Counted from the first letter of the stretch, positions 25,643 through 35,602 are shown. The stretch: 64,000 bases of DNA from Marinobacter lutaoensis (GCF_001981305.1 NZ_MSCW01000002.1:99842-163841); one strand, 5' to 3'. Numbers and translations are program-made. The notes: generated from the letters alone by a model not told the origin.

Positions 25643-26929
25643 ATGGCAACCATAATGATGATAATCATGATCGGGCTCCTGCTCCTCGGGTTCCCGATGA
25701 TGATCCCCCTGATCACCGCCGCGGTGGTCGGTTTCGTGATGATGTTCGATGGCTTCGGCCAGATGGGCACCTTCATCCAGCAGATGATGGGCGGCATCCG
25801 GCCGGCCTCGCTGATCGCCGTACCCATGTTCATCCTGGCCGCGGACATCATGACCCGGGGCCAGTCGGCCGACCGCCTGATCAACATGGTCATGGCCTTC
25901 ATCGGCCACATCAAGGGTGGCTTGGCGATCAGCACCGCCACCTCCTGCACCCTGTTCGGGGCCGTTTCCGGCTCCACCCAGGCCACCGTGGTGGCGGTCG
26001 GCTCGCCGCTGCGACCGAAGATGCTCAAGGCCGGCTACTCCGACCCGTTCACCCTGGCCCTGATCATCAACGCCAGCGACATCGCCTTCCTGATCCCACC
26101 CAGCATCGGCATGATCATCTACGGGGTCATCTCCGAGACCTCCATCGCCGAGCTGTTCATCGCCGGCATCGGGCCGGGGCTGCTGATCCTGGTGATGTTC
26201 TCCGTCTACTGCCTGATCTACGCCTACAAGAACGACGTACCCACCGAGGAAAAGGCCAGCTGGAAGGCCCGTGCGCTGTCGGTGCGGGACGCGTCCTGGC
26301 CACTGTTGTTCCCGGTGATCATCGTCGGTGGCATCTACGGCGGCGTCTTCAGCCCCACCGAAGCGGCGGCGGTGTGCGTGCTCTATGCCTTCCTGCTGGA
26401 GTTCGTGGTGTTCCGGTCACTCCGGCTCAAGGACATCTACACCATTGCCAAGTCCACCGGCCTGATCACCGCCGTGGTGTTCATCCTGGTGGCGGTGGGC
26501 AACGGGTTTTCCTGGATCATCTCCTTCGCCCAGATCCCCCAGGCCATCCTGGCGGCGGTCGGCGTCAACGAGGCGGGCCCGGTGGGCGTGCTGATTGCCA
26601 TTTGCGTCGCCTTTTTCATCGCCTGCATGTTTGTGGACCCGATCGTGGTGATCCTGGTGTTGACGCCCATTTTCGCGCCGGCCATCGAGGCCACTGGCCT
26701 GGACCCGGTGCTGGTGGGCGTGCTGATCACCCTGCAGGTAGCCATCGGCTCGGCCACGCCACCGTTCGGCTGCGACATTTTCACCGCCATCGCCATCTTC
26801 AAGCGGCCCTATCTGGAAGTCATCCGGGGTACACCGCCGTTCATCCTGATGCTGGTGGCCGCGGCCGGCCTGATCATCGCCTTCCCGGACATCGCGCTGT
26901 TCCTGCGGGACGTGGCGTTCCGGGATTAA
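25643..26929 (+). CDS. teaC: Ectoine TRAP transporter large permease TeaC
   Basis: The 428-residue large subunit matches full-length DctM, with family blocks AVSGSTQATVVAVGSPLRP, LIPPSIGMIIYG, SPTEAAAVCVLYAF and ATPPFGCDIFTA. It moves ectoine with sodium. AAGGA lies upstream of the ATG. The TeaD-type stress protein follows 35 bp downstream. Confidence 0.94.
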   Translation: MATIMMIIMIGLLLLGFPMMIPLITAAVVGFVMMFDGFGQMGTFIQQMMGGIRPASLIAVPMFILAADIMTRGQSADRLINMVMAFIGHIKGGLAISTATSCTLFGAVSGSTQATVVAVGSPLRPKMLKAGYSDPFTLALIINASDIAFLIPPSIGMIIYGVISETSIAELFIAGIGPGLLILVMFSVYCLIYAYKNDVPTEEKASWKARALSVRDASWPLLFPVIIVGGIYGGVFSPTEAAAVCVLYAFLLEFVVFRSLRLKDIYTIAKSTGLITAVVFILVAVGNGFSWIISFAQIPQAILAAVGVNEAGPVGVLIAICVAFFIACMFVDPIVVILVLTPIFAPAIEATGLDPVLVGVLITLQVAIGSATPPFGCDIFTAIAIFKRPYLEVIRGTPPFILMLVAAAGLIIAFPDIALFLRDVAFRD

Positions 26930-26964
26930 GTGGAGAAGCCCCCGGGGCTTCCTGAGGAGGGATC

Positions 26965-27408
26965 ATGTTCAAACGGATTCTGGTGGCCGTGGACGGCTCC
27001 AAGACCTCGCTCAAGGCCATGGATACGGCCATCGGGCTGCAGCAGCTGAGTCCCGACACGGAAATTCTGCTGCTCTGCGTCTACAAGCACCACAGTCTGT
27101 TCGAGGCGTCCCTGTCCATTGGCCGGCCCGTGGCAATGGACATTCCGGACAAGGTGCTGTCGGACTATGCCAAGGAAGTGGTCAACCACGCCAAGACGCG
27201 GGCCCGGGAACACGGTGCCACCCGGGTGCGGGGCTTCGTCAAAGCGGGGCGGCCCTCCAAAACCATCGTCAAGTTCGCCCAGGACAAGGACGCCGACCTG
27301 ATCGTGGTGGGCACCCGGGGCACCAACACCGACAAGGACGGCCTGTTTCTGGGTAGCGTGTCCCACCGGGTGGCGTCCCACGCCAAATGCCCGGTACTGG
27401 TGGTCTGA
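26965..27408 (+). CDS. teaD: Universal stress protein TeaD
   Basis: The 147-residue UspA-fold protein has the N-terminal [11 protein letters not shown] nucleotide site and the C-terminal [21 protein letters not shown], close to the ATP-binding pattern G-2X-G-9X-G-S but with ten residues before the last glycine. In Halomonas, TeaD binds ATP and reduces TeaABC uptake activity. The very strong ribosome binding site (GAGGAGG) suggests abundant product. Confidence 0.92.
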   Translation: MFKRILVAVDGSKTSLKAMDTAIGLQQLSPDTEILLLCVYKHHSLFEASLSIGRPVAMDIPDKVLSDYAKEVVNHAKTRAREHGATRVRGFVKAGRPSKTIVKFAQDKDADLIVVGTRGTNTDKDGLFLGSVSHRVASHAKCPVLVV

Positions 27409-27415
27409 GCCCGGA

Positions 27416-29686
27416 TCAAAGCTCCGGCACTGCCGCCGCGACCACGCGGTTGCGGCCCTCGGACTTGGCCCGGTACAGGGCCGCGTCGGACTCCCGCAGC
27501 AGGCTCGCGAACACCTCCGTGGATTCCGGCCAGGTCGCCACCCCTACGGAAATGGTGATCCGCCCCAGATCCACCCCCTTGTCCATGACCGGTACCCGGG
27601 CAATCGACCCCCGCAGGGCCTCGGCCTTGTCCAGGGCCTCGCCCAGGCTGGCACGGGGCATCATCACCACGAACTCCTCGCCGCCGTAACGGCACACCGT
27701 GTCGCTTTCCCGGAACTGCTCCCGCAGCAGGCTGGCCACGAGCCGCAGGACCTGGTCCCCGGCCTCGTGACCATAGGTGTCGTTGAAACTCTTGAAATGG
27801 TCGATGTCCACCATCAGCAGGCTCAGGGCATGGCCGCTGCGTTGGGCGACGGCGCTTTCATGGTGAAACAGCTCGTCGAAATAGCGCCGGTTGCGCAGGC
27901 CGGTCAGCGCATCCTCGTAGGAAAAGCGCGCCAGATCCTCCCGCAGCAGGATCCCCGACAGGGTGATGCCAATCTTGTCCAAGAACTGCTGCAGAGACGC
28001 CAGGGTCTGGGACAGCCCCACCGCCTGGGGCGTTTCCAGTCCGGGCTCCGGCTGCACCAGCAGGATGCCCTCGGTCACCGAGCCGGCGCTGGCCGACTCC
28101 ACATTCAGCCAGAAACAGTGCACCACCGGGCGCGACGGACCGTCGCCGGTGGCGCGCCCGGGCACCGCCCACTCCGATTCGGTGGGCAAGGGCACCGGCG
28201 TGTCCCCGCCCAGAATGTCCGGGAAATCCGCGTCGGCGCCGCCCCAGCGGCTGACCCGCTCGAACCGGTCCGGCGCAACCCGGCGATAAAAGGCCCCGCG
28301 CATGGGCTGGCACAGCGCCGGCAGCGACCGGACCAAGGCATCCAGACCCTGAGTCACGCCCTTGCAGTCCTGCAGGTCCGAGATCACATCCGCCAACTTG
28401 CGCGCCTTGTGGCTCTCCAGCAGCAGCTGGCGGGCACGGTCCTGCTCCCGCAACGCCAGCGCCTCGGCCCGGGCGGTGCGTTCGGCCACCTGCCGTTCCA
28501 GCGACAGGTTCAGCGCCGCCAGGTCCTTGTGCGCCCGGGAGTACTGCCGGATCGAGACACTGACCACCGCCACCGAGAATGCCAACGCGCCCCAGCTCAC
28601 CGGAATCCGCTCCCAGGGCACCACACCGTGGGCCACGGCCATGTCCGCCACCAGCAAACCCGCGTACAGGCCATAGGCCACCAGAATCACCTGCTGCTCC
28701 CGGGACAGGCTGCGGTAGTGGCGGATGGCCACCACGCCCATCAGCAGCAGCGACACCAGGAACAGGCCGTCGAACACCGGGAAGGTGGAGGACAGGTCCA
28801 GCCAGCCGGCCAGGGGAAGCCCCAGGGCGCCGCACAGGAACACCAAGTGCAGCTTCCAGATCCAGTTCAGCAACCGGGACCCCGGTTGCCGCAGCCACTG
28901 CTCCAGCAACAGTGCCATGGCGACCGGGATCAGGTAATAGGAGCCGGCCGCCAGGTAGTCCCACATCAGCGGCTGGTAGGCGATGAGCAGGCTGGCCTGG
29001 CTCTCGGCCACCAACATCACCGCCGAGGCCAGGGCAAACAGGGCAATGCTGGCGAAGCCGCGCCGGTCCGTCTGGGTCGCCGCGAACACCAGGGAAATCA
29101 GGGCAATCAGGATCGACACGCCGGCAATGACCAGCGACTCCATCGAGGTGTTCAGAATGTTCAGGATCAGGTCCGGCTTATCCAGGATGGCCACCTCGCC
29201 CCAGAGACCGATGTCGGTGTAGTTGGAATACACCCGGAAATAGATGGGCTCGTTCTCGTAGCCAGCCGGCAGCTCGATGGCGTGCCAGGGCCAGCCTTCG
29301 AAGGCGCCCTGCCCCTCGGCGTCGAAGTGGCCGTACTGATACAGTTTCTGGCCCCGGAACCAAACCTGAACGATGATATCGACGCTGTAGATGTACAGCA
29401 CCGGCGCCTGCCATTCGCCCTCCGGCAGGGTAATCCGGAACCACGCGTGGCGCCGGCCGTCACGGCCGGGCGGGTTGGAGGGAAAGTCGATGGCGTGCCA
29501 CTGCTCCGGGGCATCTTCCAGTACCCATTCGGGCACGCCGTCGGCGGTGAACGGCGAATCGCCCCAACGGTACTCCCAGCCCTGGTCGAGGGCCTGGGCC
29601 CCTGTGTGGCCATAGGCCTGGGCCGACAGGCACAGCAGCAGCCAAGCCGGCAGGAACCATATCAACAAACCCGGGCGTCGTTCCAA
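27416..29686 (-). CDS. Diguanylate cyclase with 7TMR-DISM sensor
   Basis: The 756-residue product has a signal sequence, a periplasmic sensor resembling 7TMR-DISM extracellular domain 2 (about residues 30-170, with WHAIDFPSNPPGRDGRRHAW), seven hydrophobic segments (about 180-385), a coiled-coil linker, a GAF-like region and a C-terminal GGDEF domain. The active site is GGEEF at 668-672 and the RxxD inhibitory site (RESD) lies five residues before it, so it should make c-di-GMP with product inhibition. The start codon is TTG with AGGA upstream. Its ligand is unknown. Confidence 0.9.
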   Translation of the reverse strand: MERRPGLLIWFLPAWLLLCLSAQAYGHTGAQALDQGWEYRWGDSPFTADGVPEWVLEDAPEQWHAIDFPSNPPGRDGRRHAWFRITLPEGEWQAPVLYIYSVDIIVQVWFRGQKLYQYGHFDAEGQGAFEGWPWHAIELPAGYENEPIYFRVYSNYTDIGLWGEVAILDKPDLILNILNTSMESLVIAGVSILIALISLVFAATQTDRRGFASIALFALASAVMLVAESQASLLIAYQPLMWDYLAAGSYYLIPVAMALLLEQWLRQPGSRLLNWIWKLHLVFLCGALGLPLAGWLDLSSTFPVFDGLFLVSLLLMGVVAIRHYRSLSREQQVILVAYGLYAGLLVADMAVAHGVVPWERIPVSWGALAFSVAVVSVSIRQYSRAHKDLAALNLSLERQVAERTARAEALALREQDRARQLLLESHKARKLADVISDLQDCKGVTQGLDALVRSLPALCQPMRGAFYRRVAPDRFERVSRWGGADADFPDILGGDTPVPLPTESEWAVPGRATGDGPSRPVVHCFWLNVESASAGSVTEGILLVQPEPGLETPQAVGLSQTLASLQQFLDKIGITLSGILLREDLARFSYEDALTGLRNRRYFDELFHHESAVAQRSGHALSLLMVDIDHFKSFNDTYGHEAGDQVLRLVASLLREQFRESDTVCRYGGEEFVVMMPRASLGEALDKAEALRGSIARVPVMDKGVDLGRITISVGVATWPESTEVFASLLRESDAALYRAKSEGRNRVVAAAVPEL

Positions 29687-29778
29687 GGGGGGCGTCCTGA
29701 CTCTCGATGCGTCTAGTCAAGAGTATATGCATTCATTGTCGATTTGACGACCAGCGCCGCCGGGACGCCGGCCTGGGA

Positions 29779-30639
29779 TCAGCCGTTGCGGGCACGCCCC
29801 CGGCCCAGAACGGCGAAGGCCAGCAGGGCGGAAGCCAGCATCAGCAACAACGCCACCGCGTTCAGCACCGGCGTCGAGCCCTCCCGCAACCGGTTGAACA
29901 GGGCCACGGTCAGCGGCGTGTCGCTGCCGGTCAGCATCACCGTGGTGTTGAAGTTCTCGAACGACATCAGGAAGGCCATGGCCGCCGCCCCGAAGATGGA
30001 GGGCATCAGCCAGGGCAGGGTTACGGTGAACCAGGCCACCACCGGGGTCGCCCCCAGGTTCAGGGCCGCCTCTTCCAGCTGCCGGTCAAACTTGCGCAGG
30101 CGGGCGGCAATCACCAGCGTGGCCAGCGTCCCGATGAACGCCACCTGTCCCATCACCACCAGGGGCAGACCGGGCCGGAATAGGTCCAGCTCGATGCCCC
30201 AGAGCCGGGAGGCCTCGTTCGCCAGGCCGGAATAGAACACCAGGATCGAAACCCCGAGAATCACGCCGGGGATCACCAGAGGCAGCAGCATCAGCAGGTA
30301 CAGGAATTCCTTGCCCCGAAATTCCAGCCGTTCGAACAGCACCGCGTTGGCACAGCCCAGGGCGACACTGACCACGGTGACCCAGAAGGCGACACGGGTG
30401 CTGGTCCACAGGGCCGACAACAGAGTGTCGTCATGGAATAGCCCCGTACGGCCATGTTCACCGTTCGCCAGGTACCAGTCCAGGGTGAAGCCTTCCCAGG
30501 GCAATGACGGGAAAGGCGCGTCGTTGAAGGCGAACACCGCCGTCACCGCCAGCGGCAGTGCCAGGTACAGGAAGAACGCCACCATGTAGGCTAGGTAGAG
30601 GCCATCGAACCCGCGCGAACGGGGCACCGAGCGAATCAT
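29779..30639 (-). CDS. Polyamine-type ABC transporter permease (PotC-like), operon 2
   Basis: A 286-residue inner membrane permease with about six helices and the EAA loop (LEEAALNLGATPVVAWFTVTLP). The pattern matches PotC/PotI, the second permease of spermidine/putrescine importers. It is the last gene of the D-A-B-C operon, six bases behind the PotB-like gene. The exact substrate depends on the binding protein and is uncertain. Confidence 0.88.
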   Translation of the reverse strand: MIRSVPRSRGFDGLYLAYMVAFFLYLALPLAVTAVFAFNDAPFPSLPWEGFTLDWYLANGEHGRTGLFHDDTLLSALWTSTRVAFWVTVVSVALGCANAVLFERLEFRGKEFLYLLMLLPLVIPGVILGVSILVFYSGLANEASRLWGIELDLFRPGLPLVVMGQVAFIGTLATLVIAARLRKFDRQLEEAALNLGATPVVAWFTVTLPWLMPSIFGAAAMAFLMSFENFNTTVMLTGSDTPLTVALFNRLREGSTPVLNAVALLLMLASALLAFAVLGRGRARNG

Positions 30640-30645
30640 CGTCGC

Positions 30646-31506
30646 CTACCCCATGACCTTGCGCAGGGACTGGCCGGTGAGCCGCAACCCCAGCCAGACC
30701 ATCAGCGATGACAACACCAGCAGCAGCACGCCCAGGGCCGCCCCCTGCTCCCAGTTAAAGCGGGTGATGAATTGGGTGAAGATCTGCTGGGTGAACCAGG
30801 CGCTGTCCTTGCCGCCCATCAGGATCGGCGTCAGGTAGCTGCCCAGGGTCAGCATGAACACCACGATGCAGCCGGAGACGATGCCGGGCATGGCCCAGGG
30901 CACCACCACCTCCCGCAACACCGTCAGGTGGCCGCCGCCCAAGTCGTAACCGGCCTCGACCAGGGTGTCGTCCATGCCTTCGAGGGTCGTCACCAGGGGC
31001 ACCACCATGAACAGCAGGCCGTTGTAGACCAGGCCGACGATCACCGCGATGTCGTTATAGAGCATTTCCACCGGTCCGTCGGCCCAGCCCAGTGCCTGCA
31101 GGGCGGCGCTGAACACCCCGCTCTCCCGCAGCAGGATCATCCAGCCGTAGGTCCGTACCAGCTCGCTGGCCCAGAACGGTATCAGGCAGGCCAGGAACAG
31201 GAAGCCCTTGCTCCGGCCGCGGGCCAGTTTGGCGATGTACCAGGCCACCGGGAACGCCACCAGCAGGGTCAGAAAGGTGGTGAACAGAGACATCACCCCG
31301 GTGCGCACAAAGGTGCGCCAGTAGTAGGACTCGGTGAAAAAGTTCCGGTACTGGCTCAGCCCCCACTCCAGAGTGTCCCAGCTCTCGCGCACCTGGAACG
31401 ACACCCGCAGCATCTGCAGGTGCGGCACCAGCACCAGCAGCAGGATCCACAGCAGGAACGGCGCCAGCAGCAACCACAGGGACAGACGACTGACCTGGCG
31501 GTTCAT
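30646..31506 (-). CDS. Polyamine-type ABC transporter permease (PotB-like), operon 2
   Basis: The 286-residue permease carries the PotB-type segment LIPFWASELVRTYGWMILL and the EAA loop LVEAGYDLGGGHLTVLREVVVP. It overlaps the ATPase stop by four bases. Membrane partner of the PotC-like protein. Confidence 0.9.
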   Translation of the reverse strand: MNRQVSRLSLWLLLAPFLLWILLLVLVPHLQMLRVSFQVRESWDTLEWGLSQYRNFFTESYYWRTFVRTGVMSLFTTFLTLLVAFPVAWYIAKLARGRSKGFLFLACLIPFWASELVRTYGWMILLRESGVFSAALQALGWADGPVEMLYNDIAVIVGLVYNGLLFMVVPLVTTLEGMDDTLVEAGYDLGGGHLTVLREVVVPWAMPGIVSGCIVVFMLTLGSYLTPILMGGKDSAWFTQQIFTQFITRFNWEQGAALGVLLLVLSSLMVWLGLRLTGQSLRKVMG

Positions 31507-32597
31507 GGTTCCCCCAGGGCGAAGACCCGGGCCAGGGCCGGATCCCAGGCCAGGTACAGCGTGCTGCCCTCGGTCAGCCGGGGCGCGGAACCATCCTGGG
31601 GCAGGCGCGCGTACAGGGTCTGGTCTCCGTGACGGACTTCCACCCGGCTGTTGGCACCGTCGAACAGGGTGGTGCGGACCTCAGTCCGCACGGTGGCGTA
31701 GTCCGGGCGCAGGGCCTCGCCGGCCAGCACCAGGGCCTCGGGCCGGACAAACAGCGCCACCGGTGCCCCTTTGGCCGGCGCCTCGCCCGCCAGCCGGCCC
31801 CGAACCCGGGTACCGTCCGGCAGGCGCACATCGGCCAGCCCCGCGTCGAGGCCCACCAGCTCTCCCGACAGGCGGTTGTTGTCGCCAACGAAGCCGGCCA
31901 CGAACGGCGTGGCCGGCTCCCGGTACAGCTGCTCGGGTGACGCCACCTGTTCGAAGCGACCGGCCCTCATCACCGCCACCTGGTCGGACATCACCATGGC
32001 CTCGGACTGGTCGTGGGTGATGTACACGAAGGTGGTGCCGAACGCCTTTTGCAGATGCTTGAGTTCCACCTTCATCTGCTCGCGCAGCTTCAGGTCCAAC
32101 GCCCCGAGGGGTTCATCCAGCAGCAGCAGGGTGGGCCGCAGCACCAGGCAGCGGGCCAGGGCCACGCGCTGACGCTGGCCGCCGGACAGCTCCTGCGGGT
32201 TGCGGTCCGCCAGCCCCGGCAGGCCCACCTGTTCCAGCACCTCGGCCACCCGGCGCCGGCGCTCGGCGGCGGGGACCTTCTGGCGCTTGAGGCCATAAGC
32301 GATGTTGTCGCCCACCGTCATGGTGGGAAACAGCGCCAGATGCTGGAAGACCATGTTCACCGGTCGCCGGTTGGGCGGCACCTCGTTCATGCGCTGGCCC
32401 CGGATACGGATTTCCCCCTCGTCGGGCCGGTCGAATCCCGCCAGCAGGCGCAGCAGGGTGGTCTTGCCACAGCCGGACGGACCGAGAATGGAGAAAAAGG
32501 CACCCGCAGGCACATCCAGGGACACATGGTCCACCGCGGTGTGGGCACCGAAACGGCGGACCAGCCCCTGACAGGACAGGTCGGATTCCTGGGTCAT
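31503..32597 (-). CDS. Polyamine-type ABC transporter ATPase (PotA-like), operon 2
   Basis: The 364-residue ATPase has Walker [10 protein letters not shown] (39-47), signature LSGGQRQRVALAR, Walker B LLLLDEPLGALDLK and a C-terminal TOBE regulatory domain (about 280-355). The ATG at 32597 lies five bases after the binding-protein stop and begins exactly where PotA proteins do, so upstream in-frame codons were rejected. Confidence 0.91.
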   Translation of the reverse strand: MTQESDLSCQGLVRRFGAHTAVDHVSLDVPAGAFFSILGPSGCGKTTLLRLLAGFDRPDEGEIRIRGQRMNEVPPNRRPVNMVFQHLALFPTMTVGDNIAYGLKRQKVPAAERRRRVAEVLEQVGLPGLADRNPQELSGGQRQRVALARCLVLRPTLLLLDEPLGALDLKLREQMKVELKHLQKAFGTTFVYITHDQSEAMVMSDQVAVMRAGRFEQVASPEQLYREPATPFVAGFVGDNNRLSGELVGLDAGLADVRLPDGTRVRGRLAGEAPAKGAPVALFVRPEALVLAGEALRPDYATVRTEVRTTLFDGANSRVEVRHGDQTLYARLPQDGSAPRLTEGSTLYLAWDPALARVFALGEP

Positions 32598-32602
32598 GGC
32601 GT

Positions 32603-33682
32603 TCAGTTGGCGGCCTGTACCCGGTCCAGCACCTGCCCTTCCATCGTTTCCAGTCCCGGCGGTACCGGCGGATACCATTTGATGTTGTTGATGGCCTCGT
32701 CGTTGAAGCTGGCGCGGTAGGCGTCGCGCAGCTCCGCCTTGACGTAAGCTTCGGCGCCCTTGGAGGCGGTGAAGTTACCCGCGGCGTTGGTAATCCGGGC
32801 GGCGATCTCCGGCCGCATCACGAAGTTGATCCACTGATAGGCGGCGTCCTCGTTCTCGGCCCGGCGGGGAATGGCGAAGGTGTCGATCCAGCCCAGGGCC
32901 CCGGACTCCGGTGCCACAAAGCGGATCTCCGGATTCTCGGCGTTGAGCTTCCAGCCGCCGGCATCCCAGGCCATGGCCGCCTTCACCTCGCCGGTGCGCA
33001 GCAGAGCCAGCAGCTGGTCACCGCCGGTCCAGTACGTTTTCACGTTGGCCTTGCAGTCGATCAGGGTGTCTTCCACCTTGTCGAGGATGTCGGCGTACTT
33101 ATCCGGGTCACCGTAGGCGGCAAAGGGGTCCATGCCCATGGCGAAGGCGAAGCCAATCAGAGTCGGCCGTTTCAGCCGGTAGCTGACCTGGCCGGCCACC
33201 GCCGGGTCACACAGGTCGGTATAGTCCTTGACCACGTCTGCCACGGAGCTGTGCACCACCAGACCACTGGTGCCCCAGACCGCAGGCACGCCGTAGTACT
33301 GGCCGTTGAGTTCGGTGGCTTCCTGGGTCGCCTTGACCATGGAGGGCTGCAGCTGGTCGGTGTTGACGCGGCTGTAATCAATGGGCTTGTAGATATTGAA
33401 CTGGCGCTGGACGCCGACGATGCGGTCCTGACTCGGCTGGGCCAGGTCGAAACCGGCGCCGCCGGTGGCGCGCAGCTTGGAGATCATGTCTTCGTTGTTG
33501 GAGAGGGTCACCTTGACGTCGATGCCCGTTTCCTTCTCGAACTGGGCCACCACGTCGTCGGGGGCGTAGCCGCCCCAGGTGATCAGGCGGAGTTCCTGCG
33601 CCAGCAGGCTGCCAGAGAAACTGACAGCCGCCAGCAGCGTGGTACCAAGCAGTACGGATTTCCGTGTCGAACGCGATCTCAT
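32603..33682 (-). CDS. Polyamine-type ABC transporter binding protein (PotD-like), operon 2
   Basis: A periplasmic binding protein of 359 residues with a signal peptide ending near SLLAQ. It belongs to the PotD/PotF group, but the usual YNWSEY motif is replaced by ITWGGYAPDDVVAQFEKETG, so the ligand may not be spermidine or putrescine. AAGGGATGGG precedes the ATG at 33682, which is better spaced than the in-frame ATG at 33691. It heads a D-A-B-C operon. Confidence 0.87.
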   Translation of the reverse strand: MRSRSTRKSVLLGTTLLAAVSFSGSLLAQELRLITWGGYAPDDVVAQFEKETGIDVKVTLSNNEDMISKLRATGGAGFDLAQPSQDRIVGVQRQFNIYKPIDYSRVNTDQLQPSMVKATQEATELNGQYYGVPAVWGTSGLVVHSSVADVVKDYTDLCDPAVAGQVSYRLKRPTLIGFAFAMGMDPFAAYGDPDKYADILDKVEDTLIDCKANVKTYWTGGDQLLALLRTGEVKAAMAWDAGGWKLNAENPEIRFVAPESGALGWIDTFAIPRRAENEDAAYQWINFVMRPEIAARITNAAGNFTASKGAEAYVKAELRDAYRASFNDEAINNIKWYPPVPPGLETMEGQVLDRVQAAN

Positions 33683-33740
33683 CTTTCCCATCCCTTGATA
33701 ACGGTTAGCAAGCCAAGTGTTACAAATCGTTAAAAAGGAA

Positions 33741-33782
33741 CTTATAGACCACTTTTGACAATTGTGTGAAATCAGACCACTT
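33741..33782 (-). promoter_or_regulatory. Promoter with direct repeats upstream of operon 2 binding protein
   Basis: On the minus strand TTCACA (complement of 33765-33770), an 18-bp spacer and TATAAG (complement of 33741-33746) form a sigma-70-like promoter. The 9-base sequence AGACCACTT occurs at 33746-33754 and again at 33774-33782, one overlapping the -10 edge and one upstream of the -35, fitting a repressor or activator site. Confidence 0.6.
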
Positions 33783-33794
33783 GGGGATGGGGGT

Positions 33795-34835
33795 CTACTG
33801 CCCGGATTTCAACATCTCCCAGTATTTGGCATAGACCTGAAGCGCCTCGTCGCCAATATCGGTCTGGAACTCGGCGTTCTTCATGTCCTCCGGCGCCGGA
33901 TAGCTGGCGCGGTTGCTGGCCACCTCTTCCGGCAGCAGCGCCCGGGCCGCCAGGTTCGGCGTTGCGTAGCCGATTTCCTCGCTGATCAGAGCGGAGATCT
34001 CCGGCCGCAGCACGAAGCTGATGAACTTGTGGGCAGCGTCCGGGTTCTTGGCGTTCTTGGGAATCACGAAGCTGTCCAGCCAGGCGATGATGCCTTCCTT
34101 CGGGTACACATACTCCAGCGACGGCATGGTTTCCTGGGCCATCACCGCCTCGCCGTTCCAGATCATGCCCACATCGGTCTCGCCTTCCAGATAGGGCACC
34201 CGGGGTGCATCCGAGTTGAAGGTCCGCACCGACGGCATCAGCTCCCGGAGCTTCTCGTAAGCGGCCTCGATCTGCTGCGGATCGGTGCTGTTGCCGGAGT
34301 ACCCCAGCACCCGCAGCCCCACGTGGAACACCTCGCGCATGTCGTTGGTCAGCATCACCCGGCCCTGGAAGCGCTCGTCCCACAGGTCCGCCCAGGCGGT
34401 CACCGGCTCGCCCTGGACATCGGCGGTGTCCACCGCCAGGCCGGTGGTACCCCACAGGTAAGGGATGCTGTACTGGTTGTCCGGGTCGATGTCGAGGTTG
34501 ATCAGCTCGGGGTCGAGGTTGTCGAAGCCCTCGATTTTGCTGCGGTCGATCGGCATCAGCAGGCCTTCCTGGCGCATCTTGCTGACGTAATAGGTGGAGG
34601 GGACCGCCAGGTCATAGGCGGCGCTGTCGTCCAGCAGCTTGAGCTTGGCGTACATGGCCTCGTTGCTGTCGTAGGTGGTATAGACCACCTGGATGCCCGT
34701 TTCCTCCTCGAAGCGCGTCAGCACTTCCTGGGGCATGTACTCGGACCAGTTGTACAGATTGAGGACCTGGGGCTCCTCGGAACCGCAGGCCGACAGGCCC
34801 AGCGCCAGCGCGCCCGCCAGTGCGAGTTTCTTCAT
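33795..34835 (-). CDS. potD: Spermidine/putrescine ABC transporter binding lipoprotein (PotD/PotF)
   Basis: The 346-residue product begins with a lipobox (LALGLSACG, Cys17) and shows the classic PotD/PotF start LNLYNWSEYMPQEVLTRFEEETG, then PYLWGTTGLAVDT and the C-terminal YWEMLKSG. AAGGAG lies seven bases upstream of ATG 34835, ruling out the in-frame upstream codon. The ATG overlaps the potC stop. Polyamine binding is the family function; which polyamine is not visible. Confidence 0.9.
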   Translation of the reverse strand: MKKLALAGALALGLSACGSEEPQVLNLYNWSEYMPQEVLTRFEEETGIQVVYTTYDSNEAMYAKLKLLDDSAAYDLAVPSTYYVSKMRQEGLLMPIDRSKIEGFDNLDPELINLDIDPDNQYSIPYLWGTTGLAVDTADVQGEPVTAWADLWDERFQGRVMLTNDMREVFHVGLRVLGYSGNSTDPQQIEAAYEKLRELMPSVRTFNSDAPRVPYLEGETDVGMIWNGEAVMAQETMPSLEYVYPKEGIIAWLDSFVIPKNAKNPDAAHKFISFVLRPEISALISEEIGYATPNLAARALLPEEVASNRASYPAPEDMKNAEFQTDIGDEALQVYAKYWEMLKSGQ

Positions 34836-35602
34836 CGTTTGCTCCTTGTGAGTATCCATTGCGACAACATCAGCATCACCAGTGAAAACACCAGCAACAG
34901 GGTGCCCACGGCATTCACCTCGGGCTTGAGCCCCACCCGCACCATGGAATAGATGCGCAACGGCAGGATTTCGTAACTCGGACCGCTGACGAAGGTGCTC
35001 ACCACCACATCGTCCAGGGACAGTGTAAACCCTAGCAGCCAGCCCGCCATCAACGCCGGCATGATCACCGGGATCAGTACCGTGCGGGTCATGGTGAAAT
35101 CGCTGGCCCCCAGGTCCCGGGCCGCCTCCGGCAGGCGTTCATCGAAACCGCTGAGGCGCGCCATCACGGTGATCACCACGAACGGCAGGCAGAAGGTGAC
35201 ATGGGCCAGCAGCAGCGACACATAGCCCAGCTGGATGCCCACCAGCAGGAACAGCGCCAACAGGGAAATCGCCAGCACGATTTCCGGCGACATCATCACC
35301 ACGAACAGCATGCCGTTGAGCACCTTCTTGCCGCGAAACCGGTACCGGTGCAGAGCCAGCGCGGTGAGCGCTCCGATCAGGGTCGACACGGTGGCGGCGG
35401 ACAGGGCCAACCACAGGGAATTCCACATCGCCTGCACCATGGCGTGGTTGTTGAACAGGGACTGGTACCAGCGCAGGCTCAGCCCCCCCCAAGCGTAGCC
35501 GGTGCGGGAGTCGTTGAAGGAAAACACCACCAGCACCACGATGGGCAGATACAGCAGCAGGTAGACGGAGGCCAAGTAGGCCCGGGACAACCAGCGGGTC
35601 AT
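34832..35602 (-). CDS. potC: Spermidine/putrescine ABC transporter permease PotC
   Basis: A 256-residue permease with six helices, the N-terminal LPIVVLVVFSFNDSRTG typical of PotC and the EAA loop LPEAARDLGASDFTMTRTVLIP. It overlaps both neighbours by four bases (ATGA), indicating tight coupling in potABCD. Confidence 0.92.
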   Translation of the reverse strand: MTRWLSRAYLASVYLLLYLPIVVLVVFSFNDSRTGYAWGGLSLRWYQSLFNNHAMVQAMWNSLWLALSAATVSTLIGALTALALHRYRFRGKKVLNGMLFVVMMSPEIVLAISLLALFLLVGIQLGYVSLLLAHVTFCLPFVVITVMARLSGFDERLPEAARDLGASDFTMTRTVLIPVIMPALMAGWLLGFTLSLDDVVVSTFVSGPSYEILPLRIYSMVRVGLKPEVNAVGTLLLVFSLVMLMLSQWILTRSKR

